A DNA stretch of 64,000 bases from an uncultured Phycisphaerae bacterium (lineage in GTDB: Bacteria > Planctomycetota > Phycisphaerae > UBA1845 > PWPN01), in assembly GCA_938005315.1 (NCBI GenBank), contig CALLOB010000053.1:1-64000 (forward strand), read 5' to 3'. A program made the translations under genes and the position numbers. The notes below the pieces were generated by a model. It made no database searches. It saw nothing but the letters and a program-made list of their open reading frames with translations, and was not told the DNA's origin. Below are positions 1-8,815 of this stretch, in pieces (the stretch's first letter is position 1; every line of letters begins with the position of its first letter).

Positions 1-2
1 GG

Positions 3-2807
3 TGCTGGCAGATCTTCAACCGCCAGCACTTCACCGGCTACGGAGACCGCAGCTACGGGCACCGCGTCCCCGAGAAGCCGGTCGCCCAGGGTTTCGCCCT
101 GGTCATCGAAACCGAAGGACGCAGGCAGGTCCGCCGGCTGAGCATGGAGGGCTTCCCCGAGGCCCGGTTCCGCGGCGAGTACCCCATCGGCCGGGTCGAC
201 TACGCCCACCCCGACTGCCCGGTCCGCGTCCGGATGGAGGCCTTCTCGCCATTCATCCCCCTGAACGCCGAGGATTCCGGCCTGCCGGTCACCCTTTTCG
301 AGCTGGAGCTGACCAACACCTCCGACCGGCCGCTCCACGTCGGGATCCTGACCTGGCTGGAGAACGCCGTCGGCCTGCACAGCGGCGAGTTCTTCGAGGA
401 TCGCGGACTGCGACGCTCCCGGCGGACGACGGACGGCGACCGCAGCTTCATCCTTCACGCCGTCGAGGAACGACCTGAACAGGACGTCGCCCCGCCCCGC
501 CCCCCGATCGTGCTGGCGGACTTCGAGGGCGACTCCTACGGCGACTGGACGGCCGAGGGACCGGCCCTGGGTTCCGGACCGGCACAGGGGGGCTTTCCCG
601 AGCAGAACGCCCTGTCCGGTTACGAAGGCCGCGGCCTGGTCAACACCTGGCAGGGCAATGACGACCTCACCGGGACCCTGACATCGCCGCCGTTCGAGAT
701 CAACCGCCGCTTCCTCAACTTCAAGATCGGCGGCGGCAACCACCCCGGCGAGGCCTGCGTGGATCTGCTGATCGACGACCAGGTGGTGCGCAGCGAAACC
801 GGCCGGGGCAGCGAGGAACTCGCCTGGCGGAGCTGGGGGCTGACCCGCTGGACCGGCCGCCAGGCCCGCATCCGGATCGTCGATCGCCGCACCGGCCCCT
901 GGGGACACATCAACGTCGATCATATCGAACTGTCCGACACCGCCCGCGCCGGAGTCGAAGGCCCGCTGGGCGAGCAGGGCGACATCGGCACCATGTGCCT
1001 GGCCTGGGAGGGCCGGATGCGGTCAACCGCCGAGACCGCCGGGCTGCTGGCCGATCTCGGCCCGACCGATCCGCCGTTGACCGCCGAGGATGACGTGAGC
1101 GCGCCCCTCGGCCGCCGCTACGCCGTGGCTGCGGCCACCGCGCCGGTCGAAATCGGGCCGGGAACGTCCGTCACCCACGCCTTTGTCCTGGCCTGGCACT
1201 TCCCCAACCGCGTCACGCTGGGCCGTCGCGTGGGACAGGCCTATGCCCGACGTTTCGTGGACGCCCGCTCCGCAGCCCGATACGTGCTTGACCACCGGCC
1301 GCGGCTGGCCGGCCAGACCCGCCGATGGCGCGACACCTACTACGACAGCACCCTTCCCTTCTGGCTGCTCGACCGGCTGCACTCGACCGTCGCCAACCTG
1401 GCCACCGGCACCGCCGAGTGGTGGGCCAATGGCCGGTTCTGGGGCTGGGAAGGCGTCTTCTGCTGTGAAGGCACCTGCACGCACGTCTGGAACTACGCCC
1501 AGGCCCTGGCCAGGCTGTTTCCCGCCCTGGAGCGCAGCGTGCGCGAGATGCAGGACTTCGACGAGGCCTTTCACGGCGACGGACTGGTGGGCTTCCGCGG
1601 CCAGCGCAACGGATGGTACGCCGCCGACGGCCAGGCCGGCACCATACTCAAGAGCTGGCGTGAACACCTGATGTCCGCAGACGACGGCTTCCTCCGCCGC
1701 AACTGGCCCAGGATCCGTCTGGCCATTGAATATCTGCTCGCCCAGGACGGCGACGACAACGGCCTGATGGAGGGCCGCCAGCACAACACCTTCGACATCA
1801 ACTTCGAGGGCCCCAACACCTTCGTCGGATCGCTGTACCTGGCGGCCCTGCGTGCCGGACGGGCGATGGCCCTGGAGGCCGGCGACGAGACGTTCGCCCG
1901 GCGACTCGAGGAAGTCTTCGACCGCGGCCGCAGGCTCTCGGTCGAGCAGCTCTGGAACAGTGCGTACTTCATCCAGCAGGTCGATCTGGCGCGGCATCCC
2001 AAACACCAGTACGCCGACGGCTGCCTCTCCGACCAGCTCATCGGCGCCGGCTGGGCCCGCCAGGTCGGCCTCGGCGAGATCTACCCCCCCGAGCACACGC
2101 GTACCGCCCTGCGATCCATCTGGACGTACAACTGGGCCCCGGATGTCGGTCCGCACAACAAGGCCCATCCCCCCTCGCGGTGGTTCCTGGCCCCCGGCGA
2201 CGCCGGGCTGTTCAACTGCACATGGCCCCGCGGCGAGCACCTGGCCGACGGCGTGCTCTACCAGAACGAGGTCTGGACCGGAACCGAATACCAGGTCGCC
2301 GGGCACATGATCTGGGAAGGCATGGTCACCGAAGGCCTGGCGATCTGCCGCGCGATCCACGACCGCTATCACCCCTCCCGCCACAACCCCTTCAACGAGG
2401 TCGAGTGCGGCGACCACTACGCCCGGTCCCTGGCCTCCTGGGGGATCCTGCTGGCTCTGTCGGGCTTTGAGTATCACGGGCCCGCCGGACGGCTGGCCTT
2501 CGCCCCACGAATCTCGCCCGAACGCTTCAAGGCGGCCTTCACCACGGCCGAGGGCTGGGGCAGCTTCGGCCAGAAGCGGTCCGACGGCCGACAGACCGCC
2601 AGGATCGAACTGCACTGGGGACGCCTACGGCTTGCCCGCCTGGACCTGGAAGTCGAAGAGAGCCGGCCCGTCGCCTCCGTGGCCGTCACGCTCGCCGGAC
2701 GACGGCTTCAGGCCGAATGGCGGCTGGACGGACGCCGCCTGGAGATCTCGTTCGTGCCGCCTGCAGTCGTTGAAGTCGACCAGGCGATGGAGGTAGAGAT
2801 CGCCTGA
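3..2807 (+). CDS. GH116 family glycosidase (glucosylceramidase-like), 5' truncated by window edge
   Basis: The reading frame is open to the first base of the window, so the true start lies upstream; 934 residues are visible. The C-terminal half carries the GH116/DUF608 (alpha/alpha)6-barrel signature: WWANGRFWGWEG followed by CCEGTCTHVWNYAQ, the block YADGCLSDQLIGAGW that holds the family's conserved acid/base Asp, and WTGTEYQVAGHM near the end. The N-terminal part is the beta-sandwich domain, and at about residues 170-320 it contains an inserted jelly-roll-like segment (FNFKIGGGNHPGEACVDL type) resembling a carbohydrate-binding insertion. GH116 enzymes hydrolyse beta-glucosides or beta-xylosides. 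The exact substrate cannot be read from sequence. It ends convergently with rpoN about 70 bp away. Confidence 0.88.
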   Translation, partial: CWQIFNRQHFTGYGDRSYGHRVPEKPVAQGFALVIETEGRRQVRRLSMEGFPEARFRGEYPIGRVDYAHPDCPVRVRMEAFSPFIPLNAEDSGLPVTLFELELTNTSDRPLHVGILTWLENAVGLHSGEFFEDRGLRRSRRTTDGDRSFILHAVEERPEQDVAPPRPPIVLADFEGDSYGDWTAEGPALGSGPAQGGFPEQNALSGYEGRGLVNTWQGNDDLTGTLTSPPFEINRRFLNFKIGGGNHPGEACVDLLIDDQVVRSETGRGSEELAWRSWGLTRWTGRQARIRIVDRRTGPWGHINVDHIELSDTARAGVEGPLGEQGDIGTMCLAWEGRMRSTAETAGLLADLGPTDPPLTAEDDVSAPLGRRYAVAAATAPVEIGPGTSVTHAFVLAWHFPNRVTLGRRVGQAYARRFVDARSAARYVLDHRPRLAGQTRRWRDTYYDSTLPFWLLDRLHSTVANLATGTAEWWANGRFWGWEGVFCCEGTCTHVWNYAQALARLFPALERSVREMQDFDEAFHGDGLVGFRGQRNGWYAADGQAGTILKSWREHLMSADDGFLRRNWPRIRLAIEYLLAQDGDDNGLMEGRQHNTFDINFEGPNTFVGSLYLAALRAGRAMALEAGDETFARRLEEVFDRGRRLSVEQLWNSAYFIQQVDLARHPKHQYADGCLSDQLIGAGWARQVGLGEIYPPEHTRTALRSIWTYNWAPDVGPHNKAHPPSRWFLAPGDAGLFNCTWPRGEHLADGVLYQNEVWTGTEYQVAGHMIWEGMVTEGLAICRAIHDRYHPSRHNPFNEVECGDHYARSLASWGILLALSGFEYHGPAGRLAFAPRISPERFKAAFTTAEGWGSFGQKRSDGRQTARIELHWGRLRLARLDLEVEESRPVASVAVTLAGRRLQAEWRLDGRRLEISFVPPAVVEVDQAMEVEIA

Positions 2808-2878
2808 GCGTCACGCGCCCCTGCCGCCGCTGGGCACCGCCAGCGTCAAATCGTCCGAGTCGATGCCGGGTCGGCGGG

Positions 2879-4351
2879 TCAGAAGGCCCGCCGCTGCCGG
2901 GCGGGCGGGATGTGCATCTGCTGACGGTACTTGGCGATCGTGCGCCGCGACACGTCCAGCCCCTCGGCCTGCAGCCTGGCGGCGATGACATCGTCGGAGA
3001 GCGGGTCGCTCTTGTCCTCGGCGTCCACGATCTCCTTGACCCGGGCCTTGACGCTGTCCCAGCTGGTGCTCCGGCCGTCGCTGGTCTCGGTGCCACCGGT
3101 GAAGAAGCTGCGAAGCGGAAAGATCCCCCGCGGAGTCTGGATGTACTTGTCGGCCACCGTCCGGCTGATCGTCGAGGGGTCGCAACCCAGACGCTCGGCC
3201 AGCTCACTCATCCGCAGTACCTGCAGGCCCGCCGGACCGTTCTCCAGGAAGCCCTTCTGCCGCTCGACGACCTCGCGGGCCACCTCCAGCAGGCGGTTGC
3301 GGCGGTAGGCGATGGCGTCGATGAGCGCGCCGGCCGACTCCAGGTTCCGCCGGATGAATTCCCGGGCCTCCTTGTCCTGCCGCTGATCCTTCAGCATCCG
3401 CTGGTAGGTCTCGGAGATCCGCAACCGCGGGCTGTTGCCGCGTGCCAGCCGCACCGTGTACCCCTCCCCCTCCCGGTCGTACTCCACGATCACGTCGGGC
3501 GCCACCCGGGGCACCTCGCGGTTCGCCACCAGCGAGCCGGGGCGCGGATGCAGCCGCCGCAACGCCTGCACCGCCTCCTTGACCTGCTCCATGGTCCGAC
3601 CGGTGGCCTTGCAGATCGCCGGGTAGCGGTTCTTCTCGATGTCCGTCAGGTGGTGCTTGACCAGCGTCCGCTCCAGCTCATGATCGCCCTCCAGCTCGTC
3701 GAGCTGGATCAACAGGCACTCCCGCAGATCGCGGGCCCCAACACCGGCCGGGTCCAGCGTCTGCACCCAGCTGAGAGCCTCGAGCAGCCGCTCCATCGGA
3801 ACCGGGGGATGCTGCTGCTGGCTGATCTCCTCCAGGGGCGTACGCAGGTAGCCGTCTTCCTCGATGTGATTGATGATCAGCTCGCCGGCGGCCCGCACCG
3901 CCGGATCCAGTTCCAGCAGCGACCACTGCCTCAGAAGGAACTCGTTCAGCGACTCCGGACGGCTGGCCGTGTTGGCCATCGCGTCCATCTTGGCGTCGCG
4001 CTCGCCGTCCCCGGCCCGCGATCGTCCGAAGGACTGATCGCTGTCGTCGAAGCCGTACTCCCGCGACAGCCGCTCCAGCCGCGAGAACCCCTCGGCCTCA
4101 TGCAGCGTCTCGGCCGCCGCCCCCAGATCCGCCGCCGACGGAAGGTCGTCCCCTTCCGAGGCCTCGACGGGTTCGGCCCCTTCCGGTTCGATCTCCTCGA
4201 GAGCCGGATTGCGCTCCAGCTCCTCGCGCACCTTGGCCTCCAGGGCCAACAGCGGCAGCTGGAGGATGTTCATCGACTGGATCAGCTGCGGAGTGAGCCG
4301 CTGCTCCTGCCTGAGACCCAGCGACAGCGTTTGAGACATCAGGTGCGACAT
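2879..4351 (-). CDS. rpoN: RNA polymerase sigma-54 factor
   Basis: The 490-residue protein has the normal RpoN layout. Region I is the Gln/Leu-rich activator-interacting segment (LGLRQEQRLTPQLIQSMNIL), followed by an acidic region II (residues about 50-110), the core-binding domain, a helix-turn-helix (LAERLGCDPSTISRTVADKYI) and a C-terminal RpoN box seen as SRRTIAKYRQQM. It directs core polymerase to -24/-12 promoters and needs AAA+ activators; none is encoded in this window. The ATG at 4351 is kept; an internal ATG at 4339 gives the more canonical MSQTLSLGLRQ start. A perfect TATAAT lies about 45 bp upstream, at 4396-4401. Sigma-54 is common in Planctomycetota, so presence alone is unremarkable. 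Confidence 0.96.
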   Translation of the reverse strand: MSHLMSQTLSLGLRQEQRLTPQLIQSMNILQLPLLALEAKVREELERNPALEEIEPEGAEPVEASEGDDLPSAADLGAAAETLHEAEGFSRLERLSREYGFDDSDQSFGRSRAGDGERDAKMDAMANTASRPESLNEFLLRQWSLLELDPAVRAAGELIINHIEEDGYLRTPLEEISQQQHPPVPMERLLEALSWVQTLDPAGVGARDLRECLLIQLDELEGDHELERTLVKHHLTDIEKNRYPAICKATGRTMEQVKEAVQALRRLHPRPGSLVANREVPRVAPDVIVEYDREGEGYTVRLARGNSPRLRISETYQRMLKDQRQDKEAREFIRRNLESAGALIDAIAYRRNRLLEVAREVVERQKGFLENGPAGLQVLRMSELAERLGCDPSTISRTVADKYIQTPRGIFPLRSFFTGGTETSDGRSTSWDSVKARVKEIVDAEDKSDPLSDDVIAARLQAEGLDVSRRTIAKYRQQMHIPPARQRRAF

Positions 4352-4395
4352 GGAATTCCACGTCCCGACACGACCGTCAGACTCCTTCTGGATGC

Positions 4396-4401
4396 ATTAT
4401 A
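4396..4401 (-). promoter_or_regulatory. -10 box of probable rpoN promoter
   Basis: On the minus strand the sequence reads AGGTATAATGCA, a perfect TATAAT, with transcription expected about 38 nt before the rpoN ATG. No good -35 hexamer sits at 16-18 bp, so only the -10 is claimed. Confidence 0.4.
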
Positions 4402-4543
4402 CCTGATGCCGGCCCGCCGCGCAGACAAAACCTCTGCCTCCAGCCGTTGGATGCCCCCGCAGCCCCGCGCCGGGGCCTGGCACACGGTCGGCGCGCGGGC
4501 GTCGGACATCGGACACCGGCGGTCCGAAGGCTCGCAACCTCTT

Positions 4544-5158
4544 TCAGGACATGAGGGTACGCCCGGATATGGCCGCTTCCAGCATCGCCCGGGTCGCGTA
4601 CTCGACCTGCGATCCGACCGCCAGGCCCCGCGCCAGCCGCGAAACCGCGACCCCCGTGCCGGCCAGCAGGGCATGGATGTGCAGCGCCGTGCCGTCTCCC
4701 TCCATCGTCGGATTGGTCGCCAGCAGCACTTCCCGGACCCCGCCGGCCCGCACACGGGTCAGCAACGCCTCGATGGTCAGATCCTCCGGGCCGACACGCT
4801 CCAGCGGCGAAATCCGCCCCATTAGCACGTGGTACACCCCCCGGATCAGCCCGGTCTGCTCCAGCAGCATCACATCCCGCGGCTGCTCCACTACGACGAT
4901 CAGCCCCTGATCCCGGCGAGGATCGCCGCAGATCGAACACAGCTCCCCGTCGCTGAGGTTGTAGCAGCGGGAACAATGACGCAGCTGCTCCTTGACCGTC
5001 CGGATCGCCTCCGCCAGAGCCAAGGCCTCCTGAGCCGGAGCCCGCAGCAGGTGAAACGCGATCCGCTCGGCGCTGCGCGGACCCACGCCCGGCAGACGCT
5101 GCAGTTCGCCCATCAGCCGGGCCAGCGGCTCCGGCATCCCGGGCAGGGGTTCGGTCAT
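4544..5158 (-). CDS. recR: Recombination mediator protein RecR
   Basis: This is RecR, 204 residues, the usual family length. It shows the N-terminal helix-hairpin-helix (LQRLPGVGPRSAERIAFHLL), the Cys4 zinc finger (CSRCYNLSDGELCSIC), the Toprim domain (VVVEQPRDVMLLEQTGLIRG) and the C-terminal Walker-B-like end (LARGLAVGSQVEYA). RecR works with RecO/RecF to load RecA on gapped DNA. The ATG at 5158 is preferred because CGGGGTG lies just upstream. An alternative GTG at 5185 would overlap the ybaB stop as GTGA and add nine residues that are not typical. It is the last gene of the dnaX-ybaB-recR series, an order conserved in many bacteria. Confidence 0.96.
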   Translation of the reverse strand: MTEPLPGMPEPLARLMGELQRLPGVGPRSAERIAFHLLRAPAQEALALAEAIRTVKEQLRHCSRCYNLSDGELCSICGDPRRDQGLIVVVEQPRDVMLLEQTGLIRGVYHVLMGRISPLERVGPEDLTIEALLTRVRAGGVREVLLATNPTMEGDGTALHIHALLAGTGVAVSRLARGLAVGSQVEYATRAMLEAAISGRTLMS

Positions 5159-5181
5159 GGGCACACCCCGTCGGACACCGT

Positions 5182-5514
5182 TCACTTGCCCAGCAGTTCG
5201 CCGAGCCCCGGAATGTTCAGACCTCCGGTCATCTCCGCCACCGCCGCGCGGGCCGCCTCATGAGCCTTCTTCGTGGCCGCCGACACCGCCGCCACCACTA
5301 GGTCCTCCAGCAGCTCGACGTCCCCGGCCGCCTTGGGATCGATGCGGATCCGTACCAGCTCGCCCTTGCCGTCCACCTCCGCGGTCACCAGCCCTGCGCC
5401 GGCCTGACCTTCGAAGCGGTGACGGGCGAGCGTTTCCTGCATCTTCTGCAGATTGTCCTGGAACGACCTGGCCTGCTTGAGCAGACCCGCCAGGTTGCCG
5501 AGATGGCCGATCAT
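5182..5514 (-). CDS. YbaB/EbfC family nucleoid-associated protein
   Basis: The protein has 110 residues, the normal size for YbaB/EbfC. The fold is recognisable as an N-terminal amphipathic helix (LAGLLKQARSFQDNLQKMQETL), a beta segment with GLVTAEVDGKGELVRIRIDP, and a C-terminal helix ending in a Gly/Leu-rich tail (MTGGLNIPGLGELLGK). Family members form dimers that bind DNA without strict sequence specificity. A strong GGAGGG Shine-Dalgarno lies 5 nt before the ATG. It sits 51 bp after dnaX and directly before recR, the classical dnaX-ybaB-recR arrangement, so cotranscription is very likely. Confidence 0.95.
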   Translation of the reverse strand: MIGHLGNLAGLLKQARSFQDNLQKMQETLARHRFEGQAGAGLVTAEVDGKGELVRIRIDPKAAGDVELLEDLVVAAVSAATKKAHEAARAAVAEMTGGLNIPGLGELLGK

Positions 5515-5565
5515 CGATGCCCTCCCCGTAACATGCCGCGCGATCCGGCGGCCCGTCCCCTTCGC

Positions 5566-7119
5566 TCACGCCGGCGGCTTATCCGGATGCGGCGGCGCCG
5601 GCCGCTCCACGTTGACCAGCGTACCCTCGAACAGGTCCAGAGCCTCCCGGACCACCGGCTCGGAGGCCGCAGCCTTGAGGTCGGCCGCCGACGGCCCCCC
5701 GCGCGGCGAGGCCGCCGACCTGGGCCGCCCGCCCGGCGCGGGCTCGTCGTTCGATTCCGGCGGACGCACGGCGGGACGAAACGGCCCGCTGGCCGCGCGC
5801 GGGCGCGACGCCTCGGCCGGCACCGGCGGCGCCGCAGCCGCGCACGGCGCTGAGCGCGCCTCCGGAGGAGCCTCCGGACGGGCCTCCCCATGCTGCCCGC
5901 CGCCGCGCGCAGCGGGTGAAGCCGCGCTGCGACCGGGCCCGGCCGCGGAGACCGGAGACGGCGTTGCTCCCGGCGCGGTTCCCGCCTCGCCCAGACCCTC
6001 CAGCAGCCGGCGCACGGAAGCATAGGTCACGTCGCTGCACAGCCGCACCAGTGCCGCCTCGGCCACCGCCCGTCCCAGCGAGCTGGACCGCACCGTCCGG
6101 CGCAACTCCTCCAGCACCGCGATCATGTAAACATACGCCTCGGCGTCGAACCGCCCGGCCAGCTCGTTCAGGGCCGCAACGCCGCCGGCCGGCAGATCCA
6201 CCAGCCCGCTGTCCGGGCCGCAGATCTTCAGAATCATCAGCGTGCGGACCTGATCGGCCAGCAGCTCGGCCAGCCGCTCGAGGCTGTGACCGCCGTTGAG
6301 GCATTCATCCAGCGTCGCCAGGGCCCCGGCCGCGTCGCGGTCGGCCATGCACCCGATCATCCGCGTCAGCAGCTCGTCGTGCGGCGAAGGCAGGATGTCC
6401 TCGATCAGTTCCGGCGTGATCCGCTCGCCCCCGATCGACATCAGCTGGTCCAGCAGCGACAACGCGTCGCGCATCGAGCCGTTGGCCAGACGCGCCACCC
6501 GCCGCAGGGCCCGTTCGTCGGCCTGAACGCCCTCCTGCCCCACGATCCACGCCAGGTGGGCCGCGATCCGGTCGGCCCCGATGCTGCGGAAGTCGAAACG
6601 CAGACAGCGGCTCTGGATCGTGGCCGGCACCTTCTGCGGCTCGGTGGTGGCCATGATGAACTTGACGTGCGCCGGCGGCTCCTCGAGCGTCTTCAGCAGG
6701 GCGTTAAACGCGCCCGTGCTGAGCATGTGCACCTCGTCGATGATGTAGATCTTGAACCGGGCCCGCGCAGGCCGGTAGACGGTGTTGCTCCGCAGCTCGC
6801 GGATGTTGTCCACGCCGGTATTGCTGGCCGCGTCGATCTCGATGACGTCGACGTCCTGCCCCTCGGCGATCGCCGTGCAGGACTCGCACCTGCGGCAGGG
6901 GTCGATAGTGGGGCCTTCGGCCGACAGGCAGTTGAGCGACCGGGCCAGCACCCGGGCCGCCGAGGTCTTGCCCACCCCGCGCGTGCCGCAGAACAGGTAG
7001 CCGTGGTGCAGGCGGCCGCTGAGGATTGCGTTCTTGAGCGTCCGGGCCACCGCCTCCTGCCCGACCAGCTCGTCGAACGTCCAACTCCGGTACTTCCTCG
7101 CCAGAACCGTATAGGCCAT
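5566..7119 (-). CDS. dnaX: DNA polymerase III subunit tau (DnaX)
   Basis: This is the clamp-loader ATPase of the replisome. The start at 7119 gives MAYTVLARKYRSWTFDELVG, the canonical DnaX N-terminus, with AAGGAG upstream; the open frame extends further upstream only by chance. Visible motifs are Walker A (GTRGVGKTS), a Cys-rich zinc module (CRRCESC plus the preceding Cys), Walker B (IIDEVHML), sensor 1 (IMATTEPQKVP) and the lid helix region. Residues about 370-480 are a Pro/Ala/Gly-rich linker followed by a short conserved-looking tail. I saw no A-rich slippery heptamer in the region where E. coli makes gamma by frameshift. SRP RNA is encoded just upstream on the same strand. Confidence 0.96.
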   Translation of the reverse strand: MAYTVLARKYRSWTFDELVGQEAVARTLKNAILSGRLHHGYLFCGTRGVGKTSAARVLARSLNCLSAEGPTIDPCRRCESCTAIAEGQDVDVIEIDAASNTGVDNIRELRSNTVYRPARARFKIYIIDEVHMLSTGAFNALLKTLEEPPAHVKFIMATTEPQKVPATIQSRCLRFDFRSIGADRIAAHLAWIVGQEGVQADERALRRVARLANGSMRDALSLLDQLMSIGGERITPELIEDILPSPHDELLTRMIGCMADRDAAGALATLDECLNGGHSLERLAELLADQVRTLMILKICGPDSGLVDLPAGGVAALNELAGRFDAEAYVYMIAVLEELRRTVRSSSLGRAVAEAALVRLCSDVTYASVRRLLEGLGEAGTAPGATPSPVSAAGPGRSAASPAARGGGQHGEARPEAPPEARSAPCAAAAPPVPAEASRPRAASGPFRPAVRPPESNDEPAPGGRPRSAASPRGGPSAADLKAAASEPVVREALDLFEGTLVNVERPAPPHPDKPPA

Positions 7120-7243
7120 CGGGATTCCCGCCCGTCTCCTTCGCCCCGCCGGGCTCGCCTCCGCACGCCCGGGCACGTCTGTTCCGTGACGGCCGACCCC
7201 TGGCGTGTCCCCGGTCCGGCAGGGAAAGAACCGCCGATCGAAT

Positions 7244-7346
7244 TGAGGGCCAGGTTGACCACGGCACCTGGCGACAGCGGCTGGGCTGCTACCTCTCGGT
7301 CCTGACCCGTTGGCCGCAGCCCCCACTGCATGGGACCCGGCCCTCA
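7244..7346 (-). ncRNA. ffs: Signal recognition particle RNA, small bacterial (4.5S) type
   Basis: On the minus strand the apical part reads GGGTCAGGACCGAGAGGTAG and continues CAGCCC. This is the highly conserved helix 8 of SRP RNA: the asymmetric GUCAGG/AGCAG loop closed by a GNRA-like tetraloop (CGAGAG). The two ends are TGAGGGCCGGGT and ACCTGGCCCTCA, which pair over 12 bp with one G-U pair and so define a hairpin of about 103 nt. The RNA binds Ffh and guides membrane-protein targeting. The position directly upstream of dnaX matches the arrangement in many bacteria. No protein-coding gene is credible here. Confidence 0.9.
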
Positions 7347-7367
7347 AAACGATCGGCGTCAACCCGG

Positions 7368-7396
7368 ATTGTCCTGCAAGAGACGGCCCAGTTCAA
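7368..7396 (-). promoter_or_regulatory. Probable promoter of SRP RNA and dnaX operon
   Basis: On the minus strand TTGAAC is separated by 17 bp from GACAAT. Transcription would begin some 15-20 nt before the paired 5' end of the SRP RNA, which would allow 5' processing. The rest of the 7120-7447 gap outside the SRP RNA holds nothing else I can identify. Confidence 0.4.
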
Positions 7397-7447
7397 CCAC
7401 CCGGCCCGGCCGGTCGAGCCGGGACTGAAACGGAGCAACCAGTCCGA

Positions 7448-8662
7448 TCATGAGGCCGGCTCGCTGGCCGGTTGCGTTCCGGACAGGTCCCGGGTCGCCG
7501 GACGGGTGGCCGGGGGCGGTGAAACCGGAGCCCTGGCCTTGACCGCCGGGCGGTCGCGCGGGGGAACGTTTTCCAGCGAGATTGTGCGGATGAACAACGG
7601 CTGGCGGGGGCGATCCTTCTCACCGGTCGGCACGGCCGCAAGCTTGCTGAGCGTCTGGAAGGATTCATCGCCGACCAGGTAGCCGAAGGCCGTCTGCTGG
7701 CCGTCGAAAGAGGGCTGCCGGCCCAGGCAGATGAAGAACTGACAGCTGGCCGAGTCCGGGTCGCGCGGCGACCGGGCCATGCCCACCGTGCCCAGCTCAA
7801 AGGGGATGTTGCTGAACTCGGCCTTGAGCCGCTTACCGTCCTTGCGGATGCCGTGGCCGTCCCCGCGCGGGTCGCCGCCCTGGATCAGCCCGCCGGGGAT
7901 CACGCGATGGAACGTGAGGTTATCGTAAAACCGCTGCTCGACCAGCTCGATGAAGTTCTGCACGTGCGCCGGGGCCTTATCGTAGTAGAAGCGGATGGTC
8001 ATCTTGCCGAAGTCGGTGAGGATGACCGCCTGCCGCTCGGCCAGCACCGTCAGCGCCAGCGGCTCGGAAACCAGCGCTCCGCCGTAAGGCCTCCAGGTCA
8101 GCTTGTACTTGCCCGGTCGCTGCAGCGACTCGTAATGCCGCGTCAGGTCCACCTCGAGCGTCACCCCGCCCCGCGGGGCCAGCCGGATCGCCGGGATCGC
8201 GCCCTTGGGCCGCAGGCCGGTCTGGCTGTCGAACCGTTCGCCGTAGCTGTCCTCGATCGTGACCGCCGAGAAACCCCGCCCGCTGAACACGTGCCCCAGC
8301 GGCAGGCCCATCGCCGGTTCGCCGCTTTCGTCGGTCGAAGCCTCCGGCACCCGCAGGGTCAGCTCGCGGTCCGTGAGGTTCTGCAACCCGAACTCTACCC
8401 AGATCGGGGCCCCGACCTGCACCACCGGCGTGTTCGAACGCAGCGTCGCCCGCACCACCGAGGGCTCGCCCGCAAGATCCCCTGAACCGCCTCCAGCAGG
8501 CGGTTGAGCGGCCGCGGAAAACCCCATTGTCAGGCACAAAGCCACCGCCAGCCGCCGCCACTGCGATTCCCGATCCCTGCCCAGGCTCAATGGCACACGC
8601 CAACCCCCGCCGCTGAGGCGGCTGCGGCAGACAGGCTCCAGGGCCTCAGACCGTCGCCGCAT
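7448..8662 (-). CDS. Exported cyclophilin-type peptidyl-prolyl isomerase
   Basis: The last third is a compact cyclophilin domain, with TDFGKMTIRFYYDKAPAHVQ, then FHRVIPGGLIQGGDPRGDG, then GTVGMARSPRDPDSASCQFF and AFGYLVGD. This covers the catalytic Arg (FHRVI), the Gln/Gly-rich loop and the substrate-binding motif. Upstream, after a hydrophobic export signal (RRLAVALCLTMGFSAAAQ), is a domain of about 150 residues that looks like a beta-sandwich (SNTPVVQVGAPIWVEF) and may bind partners or substrates. Proline isomerases of this type fold proteins in the periplasm. The start is uncertain: 8662 (ATG after AGAGGG) is preferred over TTG 8737, ATG 8710 and a GTG near 8598. A Pro/Ala-rich tail closes the protein. 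Confidence 0.88.
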   Translation of the reverse strand: MRRRSEALEPVCRSRLSGGGWRVPLSLGRDRESQWRRLAVALCLTMGFSAAAQPPAGGGSGDLAGEPSVVRATLRSNTPVVQVGAPIWVEFGLQNLTDRELTLRVPEASTDESGEPAMGLPLGHVFSGRGFSAVTIEDSYGERFDSQTGLRPKGAIPAIRLAPRGGVTLEVDLTRHYESLQRPGKYKLTWRPYGGALVSEPLALTVLAERQAVILTDFGKMTIRFYYDKAPAHVQNFIELVEQRFYDNLTFHRVIPGGLIQGGDPRGDGHGIRKDGKRLKAEFSNIPFELGTVGMARSPRDPDSASCQFFICLGRQPSFDGQQTAFGYLVGDESFQTLSKLAAVPTGEKDRPRQPLFIRTISLENVPPRDRPAVKARAPVSPPPATRPATRDLSGTQPASEPAS

Positions 8663-8815
8663 GGGCACCCTCTGGTCGCCAACCACCGGGGGTGTGTCGG
8701 AAACATCCATCACTTCATGCTTACCGAAGCGTTGCAACTCAAAGGCGCCCGCTGCAACCCAAGCACTTATACACCGTGGGACCCGACCAGACGCAAGCCT
8801 CCGTCCCCGGCCTGC

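Noticed and set aside
1023..2615. A 530-codon open frame on the minus strand, opposite the GH116 gene
   Set aside because: It is the complement of a highly biased GC-rich gene. The translation is low in complexity with no domain motif, while the plus frame has clear GH116 motifs.
2912..4825. A 637-codon open frame on the plus strand, opposite rpoN and recR
   Set aside because: It covers rpoN and part of recR in antisense; the translation has no family motifs and the real genes are unambiguous.
5566..7362. The extended dnaX start at 7362
   Set aside because: The added 81 residues would be translated from the SRP RNA and show no similarity to DnaX; MAYTVLARKYR at 7119 is the family N-terminus.
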